Positions 43,981-57,130 of a stretch of DNA of 60,000 bases are shown here, one piece after another. Within the stretch, counting starts at the first letter, position 1. Each line of letters begins with the position of its first letter. Below the pieces are notes generated by a model. That model made no database searches and was not told where the DNA came from. It saw nothing but the letters and a program-made list of their open reading frames with translations. Origin of the DNA: Gnetum montanum (Eukaryota > Streptophyta > Gnetopsida > Gnetales > Gnetaceae); NCBI GenBank assembly GCA_015680685.1, contig MNCI01015670.1, positions 849,916 to 909,915 on the forward strand, in the 5' to 3' direction. The position numbers and the translations under genes are program-made.

Positions 43981-46326
43981 AGCATGATTAGTTAGTCTAT
44001 GTTATGGCTTCTTAAGGGTTATTTTAAGATATCATCTAATTTTTGGATATTCAAATTATAAATCTAACCTTACCATTGAGTTCAAAAGGTTGAAAAATAT
44101 TAGATATGATTATTCATGTGTTAGAAATAGACACCATATGCCCAAGTCATGCTAAAATGAGTCTCTAAGGATCTCAAGGTACCATTTTGAACAAGGCATG
44201 AAAAAATAATTTTTGGAGCTTTTTAGAGCTAATTTAACCTCACCATTTCATCTTGAACATGAAGATCTATAAGAAATGACTCTTTGTTCACCTAAAAAGG
44301 CTTTTGAAATCAAACATTATGGCTTATGATGTCCAAAAATTTGGGCACAAAAATCAAGACTTCTCAAGAGGTCATAGATCCTAATACTACTCCAAAACAA
44401 ATGTGCTTAATTTCATAATTCTTATTTCAACTATTGCCAATGCATCAACATTTTTTTCAAAAATATTTTTCATTTTCCGATATTTATGCCTTGATTTAAC
44501 ATTGTATAAATGTTTCCTCCTAATTGACAGAATCTTCAAAATTTTCCATCAATTGTCAATGTTGGCAATGGTGGTGTAGTAGCGAGGAAAATCATAAAGT
44601 GCTAGTATGAAGGTGAGGATTTTGGCAACAGTAGTAGGCATTGTTACCTAACAACCTATAGCGGCCAACCACGGGGACTTGCATTGCCATGGTGACCTAC
44701 TATAGAGGCTTGCACAATCCCTAATGACCCTCATCTAGAGCATGTGTAGGTCTTCCAAGGACCTACACTACCCTCCCAAGGACCTGTATGACACCTACAC
44801 AATGGTGTAGGTAGGTCTGTGCTATGGTAGTGGTAATGATGGTGGTAGCCACAAGGAAGATGTCGATGTTATAGCACGTGCCACTCACATTCCATGACTA
44901 GTCCTCAAATTCATAGTTAGTAGCACTCATAACATGGTTTTGCAGCTGCATGCTATTGCATGATAGCTACAGTAGCTTCTTAACTATATGTTCAGTGGTA
45001 GCGATGGTATAAAGACCTTATTGCATTGTGCAATGGTACATCTTGCCATGGTAGCTTGCCTTGCATGGCACTCTATGTAGCCTATGTGGCCCAAGTAAAT
45101 CTAGATGTCCCTTTGTAGGACTTACACTATGGTAGAGAAATTGTGGCATAGTGGCTTATGTAGAGAGGTGGAGAATTGCAACAATGGTGGTATGTAGGAA
45201 GGTGGAGAATCGCAACACTAGTGGTAGGTAGGGAGGTGAAGAATTTTTGCATTGACACTAAGTAGGGAGGCAGAGAATCATAGCACCAATGATAGGTAAG
45301 AAGGTAGAGAATGGCAACACTGATAGTAAGTAAGAAGATGAAGAATCATAACGCCAATGGTAGGTAAGATGACAGAGAATTGTAGTGTCGATAGCAAGTA
45401 GGGATGTGGAGAATTGTAGCATTAGTGGTAGGTAGGGAGGTAAAGAATCATGGAACTAATGATAGAAGAGAAGGTAGAGAATCATGTTGACGATAGTATT
45501 TGTAGTCACCATGGATAGCTGAAAATCCTAATGGATTTTCTAGCAGTAGCAGTGGCAATGGTTGTGATAGTAACAACAACAATGGCAGCAGTGATGGTGA
45601 TGAAAACAAATTATGTAGCATCGATAAATGTGATGAAAAATATGAAGAAAGAAAGAAGAAATATCACCATAGGTGAAAATGGTGCACAGTCAATGGTGGT
45701 AGAACACAATAGATAAAGTGATGATAGGTGGAAGCATAAGAGATAGGTAGTAAGGAAGAGAAGTTATGTAGTGCTAGGTGTAGAGGAGGTGACAAGTGCA
45801 GAAATGAGAGTTATGGTTATATCTGAGCCATGAATAACAAATCATGGATCATGAGTGGTAGGTAGTGATGAGACCTAAAGGAGTAGTAGTGAGGACAATG
45901 GTAGGTACTATGGAGTAAATACAAGGGTAATGCAATAGTAGCGAAGAGGACCATGATTGCAATGACATGGTGAGCAACAAGCAGCATGGTCGAGCGAGTA
46001 GCACAACATTGGAAAATAACAAGGGAAGGAAAAAAATTGTAGGAGTAGTGCATCATGGTTCTGGAGTAGCACAACATCAGAGGTAGTTGATGGTGGGAGG
46101 GGGAAGACTTGCATGGCCTACTATGAGACTCACATAGTCCTATTTTGGGTAGGCATGGTCCTCTACAAGGGCAATGTGGTGCATTGATAAGCTGATGTGA
46201 TCCTCCATGGTCCTCATCAAGGATATAGCAAACTCCAACTATAGGGCCAACACATAGTCCTTTGTGGCATTGGCTTGGCCCATTTTTGGTGTGTATGGTT
46301 CATTGAGAGGCCAATGTAGCCCTTTA
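43981..46326. other. Unassigned region with minisatellite
   Basis: No supported gene. It contains the array at 45150-45500 and, from about 46100, repeated GGCC-AATGTAG-CC / ATGGTCCTC motifs. An open frame of Val/Met/Thr-rich codons at 45531-45716 looks like low-complexity GTR repeat rather than a gene. Confidence 0.4.
45150..45500. repeat. ~35-bp minisatellite, about 10 units
   Basis: Degenerate tandem units of the type GTAGGTAGGGAGGTGGAGAA followed by TCGTAGCACTAGTG. Units vary from about 30 to 41 bases. Confidence 0.8.
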
Positions 46327-47496
46327 TGTTGAACTTTTGGTATATCAAAAACTTCGAAAATGTAGAAAGTGGAAAATGTGTTTGTATTGCCTTGTACATC
46401 TAACGATAGACTAAGGGCATGATGACATTGAGGAAATAGAATAATCATGAGCTTTAGTGTATTAAGATATTATATTGGGACAAAGAGGAAATTCTAAGTC
46501 AAAATGAGAGCTATGTTAAGATGACAAGATCCAAGACTTCACAATGAGAGCTAAACAAGAATGAGAGCTACGTTGGGATGGCAAGATGAGAGCATGGATG
46601 AAAAAAAGTCTACAAGTCAAGTAAAGATGCTCTAAGAATTGTCAAGAAGGTAAATTGATAGGAGAAAGCTTTAGAAGTCAAACTTCAAAGGAGAAGACAT
46701 CTTGCAAAAATAGCAAATATCTATGTTTAATAGCAGATGTCCCACTATAGATGTTCCATCTGCTAAATAGACATCTCACCTGAATTGAGGTCAATCTCAG
46801 TTAGACATTTCAACTTTGAAGTAGACATCTACACTAGTAATTTGGTAGTTTTTTCATGAATTTTGAGGAGTTTTTGGAAACTTCAAAACTATAAAATGAT
46901 GTTAAAATCATGGGAATTGTGTAAGAACTATTCACACATAAGCTCCTCAATGTTTATTCTATGCAATTCTATTCTTTCTCCTCATTGTAACATCATTTGC
47001 TTCATTGTCATTTGTACTAAGCTTCAAGAACAAGGACATATAAACTTAGTTACATTCTTTTCTTATTCTTTTCTCTCTTTCTTGTAGCTTTGTGGCATTG
47101 ATTTTCTTCTTGCAAGAAGGCATTCATATTGAGCTTTTCAAGATCCTGCGAGATTGAGTGGTTTTACAACATCAAAACACTTTGAAGCTAAGCTCAATTT
47201 CATAAAGGTTGAGAGATCCTTGAAACCACATTCTAAGCTTATTGGGACCTTGCAGGATTGAGTGGTTTTGTAACGACGAAACACTCCAAAGTAGAGTTTA
47301 GAGCTTGTAAAAGGTGTGGTGCCTTTCCAGCAATATTTTTTTAAGAAACAAAGTAAAGAGGTTATGCATGGATTCTACTTTCCAAATGTGAATGTACCCA
47401 AGTTGGGGAACCACATAAAATTTGGTATGTTTGAGTGGCTAGTGCAATTTTAATTGGGGAACTTGTTCAACCCCCGTTTTAAGTTCTTGATCCTCA
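46327..47496 (+). repeat. 5' LTR of the short element
   Basis: Starts TGTTGAACTTTTGGTAT and ends CTTGATCCTCA. It holds six AGACATCT/AGATGT copies (46690-46840). Collinear with 50362-51466 (shared GAGTGGTTTT, ATTTTAATTGGGGAACTT). Confidence 0.8.
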
Positions 47497-47498
47497 AG

Positions 47499-47516
47499 TG
47501 GTATCAAAACTTGATA
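47499..47516 (+). promoter_or_regulatory. Primer-binding site, initiator-Met type
   Basis: TGGTATCAAAACTTGATA, two bases after the LTR; against the common plant TGGTATCAGAGC site the difference is G-to-A. Confidence 0.75.
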
Positions 47517-47524
47517 CTCCCAAT

Positions 47525-48120
47525 TTTGAGGTTACCAACTCATGAGTAAAAGATGAAAGCAAGATCATATATCACATCACCAATGTTTAATGGGATTACC
47601 TTTACATTCTTGAAGACTCAAATATAAGAGTTCTTTAAATACATAAGATTCTTATTTTGGTTATTCATCCTAGATGGATGCACTCATCTCATCAATAGCA
47701 TTTTGGGTAGCAAAGGTAAGAGTAGAGGTAAGTAATCTAAACTTTCAAATTTTGATACCTTTAATATGGAATTCTAAATAGGTGTTATAAGAGGCCATAT
47801 GGTCTCTAAGTGTCCCAATGCTTACAGGTTACAAGGAAAAGTGTATAGTGAAGAAACGAGAAGAAGTAACATCTATACAAGTTGGGATGATGAAGAGGAA
47901 ACAACTCACAAAGATAAGAAGGTAAAAAAATATCTACACCAACTTCATCCCAACAAAAGGCTTCTCCAAATATTAAAGTGTTAATAGGTACTAAATTTCA
48001 ACCAAGAACAACTCCAAGGTTTGATCACTTTAACCACAATAAAAAGGTTAGATGTTATCAATGTAATATATTTGGGCATAAAAAATGGGATTGAAATTTA
48101 AAATATTATTACATGAACAC
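47525..48120 (+). pseudogene. Remnant gag with CCHC knuckle
   Basis: An open piece at 47799-47984 (Lys/Glu-rich, with SWDDEEETT), then CYQCNIFGHKKWD followed by a TGA at the place of the last Cys (48052-48093). This fits a CX2CX4HX4C gag knuckle that has lost its final Cys codon. No further domains follow up to 50361. Confidence 0.5.
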
Positions 48121-50241
48121 TTGGTCATATCATAAGACTGGTCTTATTCAAATGCACCTAGAAAGGAAATCTTGTAGGGTAAAAAGGAATGAAGGATAAA
48201 CCAAAGGGGTAAAGAGAACAAAATGGTGTGGAAGATCAAGAAAAAAGCATGAAGGAAAAGAACTCACGATAATTTGTTGAAACGAAGCAAGACATTAGAA
48301 ATAAATGAAATTTGTAAGAAAGGAGGAACTTCAAAAGAAGAACCTTGGTTTCAATATTCTTAAACATATATGATATTCATTAGTAAGCAAGGTAAGTAAT
48401 AATAGGTATAGTTATAATCATTATTCCTTTACTTGATGAGATTACACTAGATTAGCTCATTTTTATGGTTGAATGGAAGCTATTAAAACTCTTTGGAAAT
48501 CCAAAGAAATTTCCACTTGATCTTATAGATTGTTGAACTATAACATGCTATGATGACATGTTTGTGCTACTTTTAAAGTTTTTATTGAGAATTCATGTTT
48601 TGGATTCTTAGCTAGAATGCGTTGATTTCAAGTGGCTTAAATTCCTTGACTATAATTCATGGACCAAAAGCTTTTTATTGAACATTCATTGCTATTTAAA
48701 CATATATGTATTATGTTATCTACTCTTAATTAAGCTATGATATGGCATTGTTGCTTTCTTGTAAAGTCATAAAGTGTAATTATTTTTAAAATATATTTTA
48801 TGTATGGTAATTGAAGCATTTTAATTGGTACCTTTAATGTAATTCATGTATCTTCCAAGAAAAGAGACATTTCAAAAGAAATTGCTTGAGCATATGAATT
48901 ATTTACTATCTTTGTCATAAGGTACTACTAATGGGAGGCCTTGCTTTCAAAAGTCTCTAAACTTGATCTTGATATGGCACTTCAGATTTATGGAGACATC
49001 AATGATCCCTTGTGTAGTTCTCAATGTATGTGTGTTTTATTATGTTGATTTTTTATGATGATTTCAAGGTGTTTTTTCATGTTTGGATGTGTTTTAGACT
49101 TATTTTAATGAGTCTAGGAGGCTTTGGTGGCTATGGGGACTAGTTTGGAGGTGTCCAAAGGCTCCTAACCACAAAATAAGCATCTTTATTTGTGGCCTTA
49201 TCAGGTAAGAAGTCTACTCTAATAATTAGACATCTTAGTTACATTTAAGATGTCTTATTTTGATAGCAACTATCTATCTCAGGAGGTGGATCAGCAAAGT
49301 AACCCATAAATTGATGTTCAAGTAATGGATGCATTGCAAAAGTTGAAGACTATAGTTGCTACTGTGATTTTTGGATTTTCAATTCTAATCACATTTTTCT
49401 TTCTTTTTAAAATGGATTTCTTGATAATTATCTAGGACAATTTTTTTTGGTGACATAACTAATGGAAGATCTTAGTATTCACATTTGATCTTAGTGTTGC
49501 AATGAAAGTCCATTAGTTTGATGATAAAAGAACAAGTTAATCCTAAAAGGCCTAAGGGGAGAATACTGTTCTCCCTACAATTGAAGCATTAAGATGAGAA
49601 GGATATTTGCACATATGTAGGAGAAGCCTATACCTTATCAACAACCTATATCTTTTAAACCACAAGCATTAGGGGAGTCTTTAAGGACTCTCAACAAAAT
49701 GTACGTATGTTATAACATCTTCTACTTCAACATCCACAACAGAAAATGAGCAAGTAAGAGGTATATTAATATTAAGCTTGAGACAGGTTACTTGATATTT
49801 AGGTATCAAACATTGGACTTTAAAATTTGGTTTTAAATACTCTTGGACATAAATTGAAAGGCTTGGCTTAGTTGTATTTGCATTGGTTGTGAACAAATAA
49901 GGGTAAGTTCTTAATGAAATTTAGTTTTTTCATCATCAGCCCTATGAGACCAATGCTAAAAGATGTGTACTCTTTAATAGATTTTATTCCTTTGCTAAAT
50001 GTTTTTATATCTATGGGATTTTCATATGATGTTATGAAGTTTTATCTTATGGAACCTTTTTAAGGATGTTTGGATAGGAATTTTTCATGATCGCCTCCTT
50101 ATGGATGCTTTTCAAAAAGGGAGAGAGTTTTGTGATATTGGTCATGCATACTATATGATGTTACTCTTTTTATGATATATCTTTGGAGACAAGTTTGTAA
50201 TATGTTCAATGCATTAATGAAGATAGATTATATTTTTCCTT

Positions 50242-50261
50242 ACACACACACACACACACAA
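50242..50261. repeat. (AC)n microsatellite
   Basis: Ten AC/CA units in the interior of the short element. Confidence 0.95.
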
Positions 50262-50361
50262 ATGTTTGCACTTTTATTGTTTATCATATAATGTTATAAT
50301 GTTATGACATTATATTGACCCATTTTATTGAGTTTTGGACATCACCAAAAATGGAACTATT

Positions 50362-51466
50362 TGTGACCTTTTGGTATGTCAAAAATTTAGAAAATTTAGA
50401 AAGTGAAAAATGTGTTTGTATTACCTAGTAGGTCTAAGGGTAAACCAAGGGCATGATGAGATCGGGAAAATAGTGTAATCAAATTACATTAGATCTAACA
50501 AAAAGAAAATTCTAAGTTACATAGGAGTTATGTTGAGATGATAAGAAGATCCAAGACTTCAAAATGAGAGCTACATTAGGATGGCAAGATAAGAGCATAG
50601 ATGAAAACAAAGCCTACAAGTCAAATGAATATGAACCAAGGATTTCCAAGAAGGAAAAATGGTAGGAGAAAGCTTTAGAAGTCAAATTAAAAGTTGAGGA
50701 GATGTCTTGGAAAAATAATAATCATCTATGTTCAATAGTAGACATCCCATTTGCTAGATAGATGTCTATTAGTTAGATGTTCAAACATCGAAATAGACAT
50801 ATACACCAGTTGTTTGGTAGCTATTGCATGAACTCCAATGAGTTTTTGAAAACTCTAAGGTTGTAATATGATGCCAAAATCTTGGGAATTATGCAAGAAC
50901 TATTCACACATAAGCTCCTTATTGTCTATTCTATGCAATTCTATTCTTACCCTTTATTGTAACATCATTTGCTTGATTGTAATTTGTACTGAGCCTCAAG
51001 TACAAGGACTTGTAAATTTAGTTACATTATTTCCTTATTCTTTTATCTCTTTCTTATGGCCCCGTAGGGTTGATGTACTTCTTGTGAGAAGGCATCCATA
51101 TTAAGCTTGTCAAAATCCTATGGGATTGAGTGGTTTTGCAATGTTAAAACACTCCAAAGTAGAGCTCAATTTTGTAAAGGTTGTGGGATCCTTGAAATCA
51201 CATTCTGAGCTTGTTGGGACCTTGTGGGATTGAGTGGTTTTGCAGTGATGAAACACTCCAAAGTGGAGCCTAGAGCTTGTATAGGGTGTGGTGCCCTTCA
51301 AACCACATTTTTTTAAGAAACAAAGTCCAAAGGTATGCACGAATTCTACCCTCTGAGTGTGGATGTACCCAAGTTGGAAACAACATAAAATTTGGTATGT
51401 TCATGTGAATGGTGCAATTTTAATTGGGGAACTTATTCAACCCATCTTTTAAGTTCTTGATCCTCA
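50362..51466 (+). repeat. 3' LTR of the short element
   Basis: Starts TGTGACCTTTTGGTATGTC, ends CTTGATCCTCA. About 65 bases shorter than the left copy. The 48120-50361 interior before it has no recognisable coding. Confidence 0.8.
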
Positions 51467-54400
51467 CTCTATTAGGCTGACATGGCTTGTTGTAAGGCTT
51501 ACGTGGTCCCCCATGAAAGCCTATGCGGCCCCTTCATAAATTTTTTTATTGTTGTTGTTATTATTATTATTATTTAAGTAATTAATATTTAATTAAATAT
51601 ATGCTACACATATTTAATTTGAAGGTCATGATTTTGAACTTGAATCCTAATTTTAAGTTTTAAAATTAAAAATTAAATTAATTTTTAAGGTTAAATTTTA
51701 ATGATGACATGGATACCAAGAAAAAATATGTCTCCAAAACTCTAAGTCCAATTGGGACAAAATTTGTACCATTGGAAATGTCTCGATGAGTACTACGCAT
51801 TGGACATGGTTTTAGGGTATAAAAACTTAGCTAAATTTTCATGATTTGAAAGGAATAAAATAGATAATTGACATTCCTAGGTTGCTATATCGATGATATG
51901 AGGACTCTTGATAGCTTGGATTTGATTATAAATGGTATGCTAATTCTTGGATGTAACAATATTATTTTTACCCTACAATTTGCATTTATGATGTCTATCC
52001 TCTTGCAACAAGATTATGCCCTATTTACTAAGAAGAAGTAATACATCACACATTATCCACTGAGCACCAGTTTCCTTATGGATCTCATGATAGTAACCAT
52101 TATTGGTTGGGTAAGAATGAACCAATCTTATGACTAGATTAAATCCATCAACTTGCCACTATATAGGTCTTAAGCAGAGAATGAGTAATGTCAAGCTACA
52201 AGGATTGGGTGCTTAGGGGCAATAATTCTCTACTTAGGCCATAGTTATTAGCCTTCTAGGATAACTTAGTAATGATCTTAATGAATTAACATTCTAATAA
52301 TATTACAAGCTGGGTAAGAGTTTCCTGGACTAGTGTATCCTTATCTTACTGATGTTGCATGTACTTGATGTACATTGTTGAAGCATAATCAGGTCTCTTG
52401 GTTGAAGGATCATCTTGGATATATGACACATCTCATTGTAGTCCATGACTTTTCCTAGGTCATGTCTCAAGTGAATTATCTCAATGGTTTATCGATGTCA
52501 CGAGTCTCTTCCAAAGTTATTTAGACAATTTTTTTGGGGTAAACTATAGAGACTATGAATAATTTTGAAGCTTTTTATCTTGTTTTACCTAATGATTTAT
52601 ATGAATTATCACATGAATGAAAGAATTGATAGATACCTAGAAGCATAGAAACCAAGAAATCTCAGTTAAGGGCTAAATTGGATAATCAATCTTCATATAA
52701 TTTGAGTTTCAAGAAAAACTGAGCTTGCAAGAAAGACATCTTGAAAATCAAAATATGTCTTAGAGGAGATGTCTTTGAAGTTAGGAGATGTCTAGGAGAA
52801 CACATGTTGAAAGCCTGGGAGATATCTTGGAAACCTAGAAGATGTCTTGATCTCTAGCAAGACATTTCAAGGAATATGTCTCTAGGTTGAAGGAGACATC
52901 TTAATAGAGACATCTTGTAATGAGGCAAGATGTCTTGTTCTTAGGTAAGGCATCTTAACAAGGATATAGGATTTTGGGAGAGATGTCTAGAAAAGGTTTA
53001 GGATGTCTTTTTCAACTAGGATACATAGGAAAATAATTGAAAAATACTCTAAAATGATGAGAATATGTGAGAAATAATGGGTAAGGGCTCAATGAGTCCA
53101 AAATGTGAAAAGAAAAAAGAAGTAAACAATCCAAAAGCTAATATAAGAAGAGAGAATCAAATTCTATATAATCATAGGATTAGAAAAAAATTTATGTAAG
53201 GAAGACTATTAAAATATGCCAAGATCACAAAATACCAAGGGAAAGAAGAATTCAATCCAAACCAATATGCAAATTGAGTCTATCACAAAAATGTGTCAAG
53301 ATCATAGGAAATATGGATCTGGTAAGCTAACTCAATGGAATAAGCAAAATTTCCAAAACTTCAATTTAAACATCATGAAAATCAACCACATCTCCCAAAA
53401 ATTCAAAAACATAGCTCCATACAAATTCATCACAAATTCATCATTTAATCACAACCAACCAAGTGTACGAATGGAAAGACCCAATCCCATTAATATTATT
53501 TAACATATTCTTGTAGTTCCCATGTATAAAATTGGTAGATGAACAATAGAGTATACATGCCTAAAAATTCCATCAAACCACCTTCCATCCACATGAATAA
53601 ATTTCTTCATCCTACAAATAATATCATAATCATAAGGCAAAAACAATCAACATCCAACCTACATATGTGCATAGATCATATAAATGTAAATAGGGAAAAA
53701 GCCAAAATAACTCACCTCTTAATCTGAAAAATGAAAAATAGCAAAAAGAAGAGAAGTAAACTAAAATGATTTAAGTAATTTATACAACCAATCTAAAATC
53801 CAGTAGTACTTCCCAGCTCCAATGTCACAACACCTCTCCCAACTCATCAAAGTGTGTGGACAAAATGAGTCATGATAGTTTTAATGAAGATCGGCTAAAA
53901 ATCATGGAATAAGAAAATATTGATTGTCCAAACTTCCACAAAGATAAAAGGAAACTAGTAAAAATATTTTCCATCCCAAATGTAACTCTCTCTTCCAATC
54001 ATGTAACTCCCTTATATACCAAAATCATTAAAGAGAAAATGCCATGAAACATTACAATGATAAAATATATTCCAAAACCTCTAAGAAAAAAAAAACAAAG
54101 CTCAATATAATTAAATATCTAAAAACACATGTGGATATAATGAATCATCAATCAATTATCTATTTGCTTATACCATGCACTCTTAGAACAAATTTTTAAT
54201 ATTAATTAAAAAATCCATTAATTATAGGTCATGGCATGCTTCCAACCAAATCTCATGAGCTCCTATCACACTCAACAATAGGATTAGTGCATGCCTACTA
54301 TATGATAATAAAAGATAATATATGTATGATTAAATATTAAAGATTATATAACATTAACAAAGAATCTAAAAAACCCAAAACTCATCATTATCATCATTAA

Positions 54401-54640
54401 CATAATGCATAAAATATACCAAACCAAGAAAACATATATAAACTCACAAGTGCAAGCACAACATTTTCCATAATACATACCAAGTATGTCCAAAAATATA
54501 GGCTTTTATACTTGCCAAAGCTAAACATACTCATGAATGCTTCATGTCATCCCCATTAAGGGTTGGAGAATTTTAACATTAATATTTTTCTAATTGATTA
54601 TTAGTATTATTATTTTTTTATTGTAATGTTAAGTAACTAT
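51467..54640. other. Unassigned AT-rich region
   Basis: No supported gene. It contains an ATT-rich microsatellite (51541-51574), the GACATCTT-rich patch at 52720-53010, and A-rich sequence with chance frames (53216-53503, 53539-53727). It may be very old retroelement DNA. Confidence 0.4.
52720..53010. repeat. Cluster of AGATGTCT/AGACATCT motifs
   Basis: At least ten copies of GACATCTT, AGATGTCT or one-base variants within 290 bases, in both directions. The same octamer recurs six times in the LTR at 46690-46840 and twice near 49225-49260. Confidence 0.6.
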
Positions 54641-54730
54641 GTGTAACAACGTTGTCCTTGAGGACGTTGTTTGACACCCCAAGAGTTTCCCAAGCAGATT
54701 CTGAATTAGGAAAAAACTCAAGAGGAATAT
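54640..54730 (-). pseudogene. Possible chromodomain remnant
   Basis: On the minus strand the frame reads SAWETLGV then VLKDNVV, similar to the TWExL....LEDKVV pattern at the end of plant chromovirus integrases. A GTCC/GGAC stem with a four-base loop (54655-54666) lies in it. Weak. Confidence 0.3.
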
Positions 54731-54836
54731 GCCTTAACCATCAATAATCCTGAAACACATGCCAAAAAATAATGTGTTAGTGTTAGCATGTCTCTTGAGC
54801 GGTGTTTCATAAACAATATTCACAATACGCTAACAA

Positions 54837-55275
54837 GCTAGATAGCACTCCCTTGCTCCACTCACATGGACACCACGGGGACTACCAGTTGAACCCTCCA
54901 GATTCATCACCATGTGCTGGTAGTTTGTGTTGTGCTCTAAGGAGTGCACGCAACATCCCATAGGACATCCCATGACACACCTGGTAAAAACATCCCAACG
55001 CAGAGTTGAACTACGCAACCCTCCTAGGCAAGGTCCTATAAAGTGGGGTAATGAGGTAGATCGTAGCCTCCTCTTACTAATGCCTGGAACTGCCATGCCA
55101 GTATGGTTCTGAAGACATAAGGAGCAGAGGACCCCTTGTGCCCCCACAGCCCCCGAACTATTGTGGAGGTAGCAGGCCACCACCAACCCTGCTACCTCTC
55201 TCACAATCCTACCCCACTTAAAATGAGCGATGACCTTGGAGCATGGCCTGGGTAACCTACGAGGCTGCTGCATCA
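54837..55275. other. GC-richer block of unknown origin
   Basis: About 440 bases with higher GC than both sides. It has a 148-codon minus-strand frame (54830-55276) of no recognised family and a plus-strand frame (54927-55112). It lies between the two chromodomain-like remnants and could be an insertion or the element's 3' UTR/LTR. Confidence 0.3.
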
Positions 55276-55859
55276 AAGTGAAGGGAGGATTCCATCAATT
55301 TTAGGGAAGTACACCCATGCTATTCTAAGTCAAATTTGAAGGGATCTTTGGTTTTGGAAGGTCCAACTACTAGGACCTAAGGTTGTAAAGCATTTTCATT
55401 GAACTTGACTATCTTCCTAGGATCCAAACTCATCCTAGCATCTAACACCCAAGTCAAGAGCATCACCCCTTAAGACTTGGACTGTCCATCCTTCCATACC
55501 TAGCCTAAAATGCCAAGCTATGGGAGGACATTAAGTGGTCTATCATTGCAACATGATAGAATGCACCGACCTAGGGATCCATGAGTTCTAGGGCATCCCC
55601 TACCTCTTTTGATCCAAAGATCTAGGGGTCTCAAGTTCAACACTCTTTGAAACTTAAGCCCCATCACCTATAGATCACTTTGAATGGCTCCATGTACCTT
55701 CCTCCCCTGTTTGAGGTCGACTCCCATAGGAATTCGCTCTCGAATCCTATAAGGCACCGCATGTCATGCCTCTTCCAATTTTTTTTGCATGGGAGGTTTC
55801 TCCATCCATCATTAAAGTAGCCAAGGTGGGAGGTCGATTGCTTGCTCCCTACAGAAGTC

Positions 55860-55985
55860 TAGGATCAAGTTTTCCTGGGACCTTAAGTGCTCTAGTGGTT
55901 CCTAGCTATCATCTGACTTAGGAAGATGTTTCCAATGGATGAGGAAATCCACTTTCAAATCTGCCCCATGGCCAATGGTCTAGAA
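55860..55985 (-). pseudogene. Chromodomain of the right-edge element
   Basis: Minus-strand frame VDFLIHWKHLPKSDDS, a TAG where the conserved Trp should be, then EPLEHL: the core of a chromodomain (YLVKWKG....TWEP..). In chromoviruses this C-terminal integrase domain targets histone marks. From here to 55276 the frame is lost. Confidence 0.7.
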
Positions 55986-55999
55986 GTTTCAAATGTAAT

Positions 56000-57130
56000 C
56001 TACTTTCTTCCCTTGTATAGATTGTATACAAGGTCGCTCTCAAATTGAGAGGCTTCTCTCCAGATATGGGAACCCATCCGGCAATGGCTTCAGCATGCCG
56101 AGATGAAAAACTGGATGGACTCAGTCCATATTGATCAGTAGTTGAAGCTTATATGTCATAGGGTTAATTTTATTGATGATGCAAAAGGGACCACCATACT
56201 GCCTTATCAGCTTGAAGGTAGTTCCCTGTTTCGATTTAAACTGACATGGGCCCAAATTCAAGAGGATTCAATCTCCCACCTTGAATTCACATGGCTAGTG
56301 TTTTCGATTAGCATACTTTTTCATTCGTTGCACTACCCTCTCTAGATGATACTTTGCTATATCAACATTTTCATACCACCTCTTCAAGAATTCATCTGCT
56401 GAGGGACATCGACCCTGCAATGAGGGAGAGACCATATGAGGGGTAATGGGTTGCTTTCCCATTACTAGTTCTATAGGAGAAAACCCAGTAGCTGAGGGCT
56501 TTTGGATGTTATAGCTCAGCTGGGTGATCCCTAACAAAAATGACCAGTTCTTTTGGTCACTACGAACATAGTGATGAAGGTACTCTTCAAGTATCTGATT
56601 CATTCGTTCTGTCTTCCCATCAGTTTGTGGATGAAAGCTTGTTGACAATTTGAGGGTGGTACCAATCATGCTGAATAGTGCTCACCAGAAAGCACTTGTG
56701 AAGCGCGAATCTCAATCTGAAATGATGCTCATGGGTAACCCAAAATATCGAACCACCCTATCAAAATAGTATGCTACCGTATCCTCAGCTGAGCACTGTG
56801 AGGGATAGGGAATGAATATAGCAAATTTAGAGAATTTTTCCACCACAACTATGATGCTACTTAAGCCTTGAATATTCAGCAATCCCATGATGAAGTCCAT
56901 AGAAACTGTAGCCCATGGAAATAGAGGAATTTCCAAGGGTAGTAGAAGACCACCTGGATGCTCCATAGACACCTTATCCTACTAGCACACCAAACACTTT
57001 TGGATATAAGAAATCACATCCTGATACATTTTTGGCTAGAAGAAGGTTCTCTCAATGAGAGCCAAGGTCCTTTGCTATCTAGGATGCCCTGCCCACTGTG
57101 TGTCATGGCATTCTTAGATTATCTCTTTGC
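56000..57130 (-). pseudogene. Chromovirus integrase
   Basis: Zinc-binding end with FF-PKMYQDVISYIQKCLVC (near 56985-57050). The core has VSMDFIMGL (first Asp, near 56890-56915), SIISD (second Asp, near 56712-56725) and FHPQTDGKTERMNQ (Glu, near 56600-56640). Longer open pieces are 56712-56972 and 56295-56669, the latter with YNIQKPSATGFSPIELVMG. The order and sequence match plant chromodomain Ty3/gypsy elements. Interrupted by stops. Confidence 0.85.

Larger units (their letters stand above)
46327..51466 (+). mobile_element. Short LTR retrotransposon, iMet-type primer site, no pol
   Basis: Direct LTRs at 46327-47496 and 50362-51466, with an interior of 2.9 kb. The flanking pentamers CTTTA (46322-46326) and CTCTA (51467-51471) differ by one C/T and are a likely target duplication. 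The primer site matches initiator Met tRNA. A gag zinc-knuckle remnant is present, but I find no RT, RNase H or integrase, so it is a deleted or non-autonomous element. The superfamily is undecided: copia is suggested by the single CCHC knuckle and primer type. Confidence 0.75.

Noticed and set aside
13436-43985. ATTTA / AGCAT as the target duplication of the outer element
   Set aside because: The pentamers share too little; no duplication can be claimed from the sequence.
45531-45716. Val/Met-rich 61-codon ORF that could be a membrane peptide
   Set aside because: It is a GTR-rich low-complexity run adjoining the minisatellite; other frames are similarly biased.
53216-53727. Plus-strand ORFs of 95 and 62 codons
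   Set aside because: Asn/Lys/Ile-rich translation of AT-rich DNA with no motif, no upstream signals and no homologous copy in the window.
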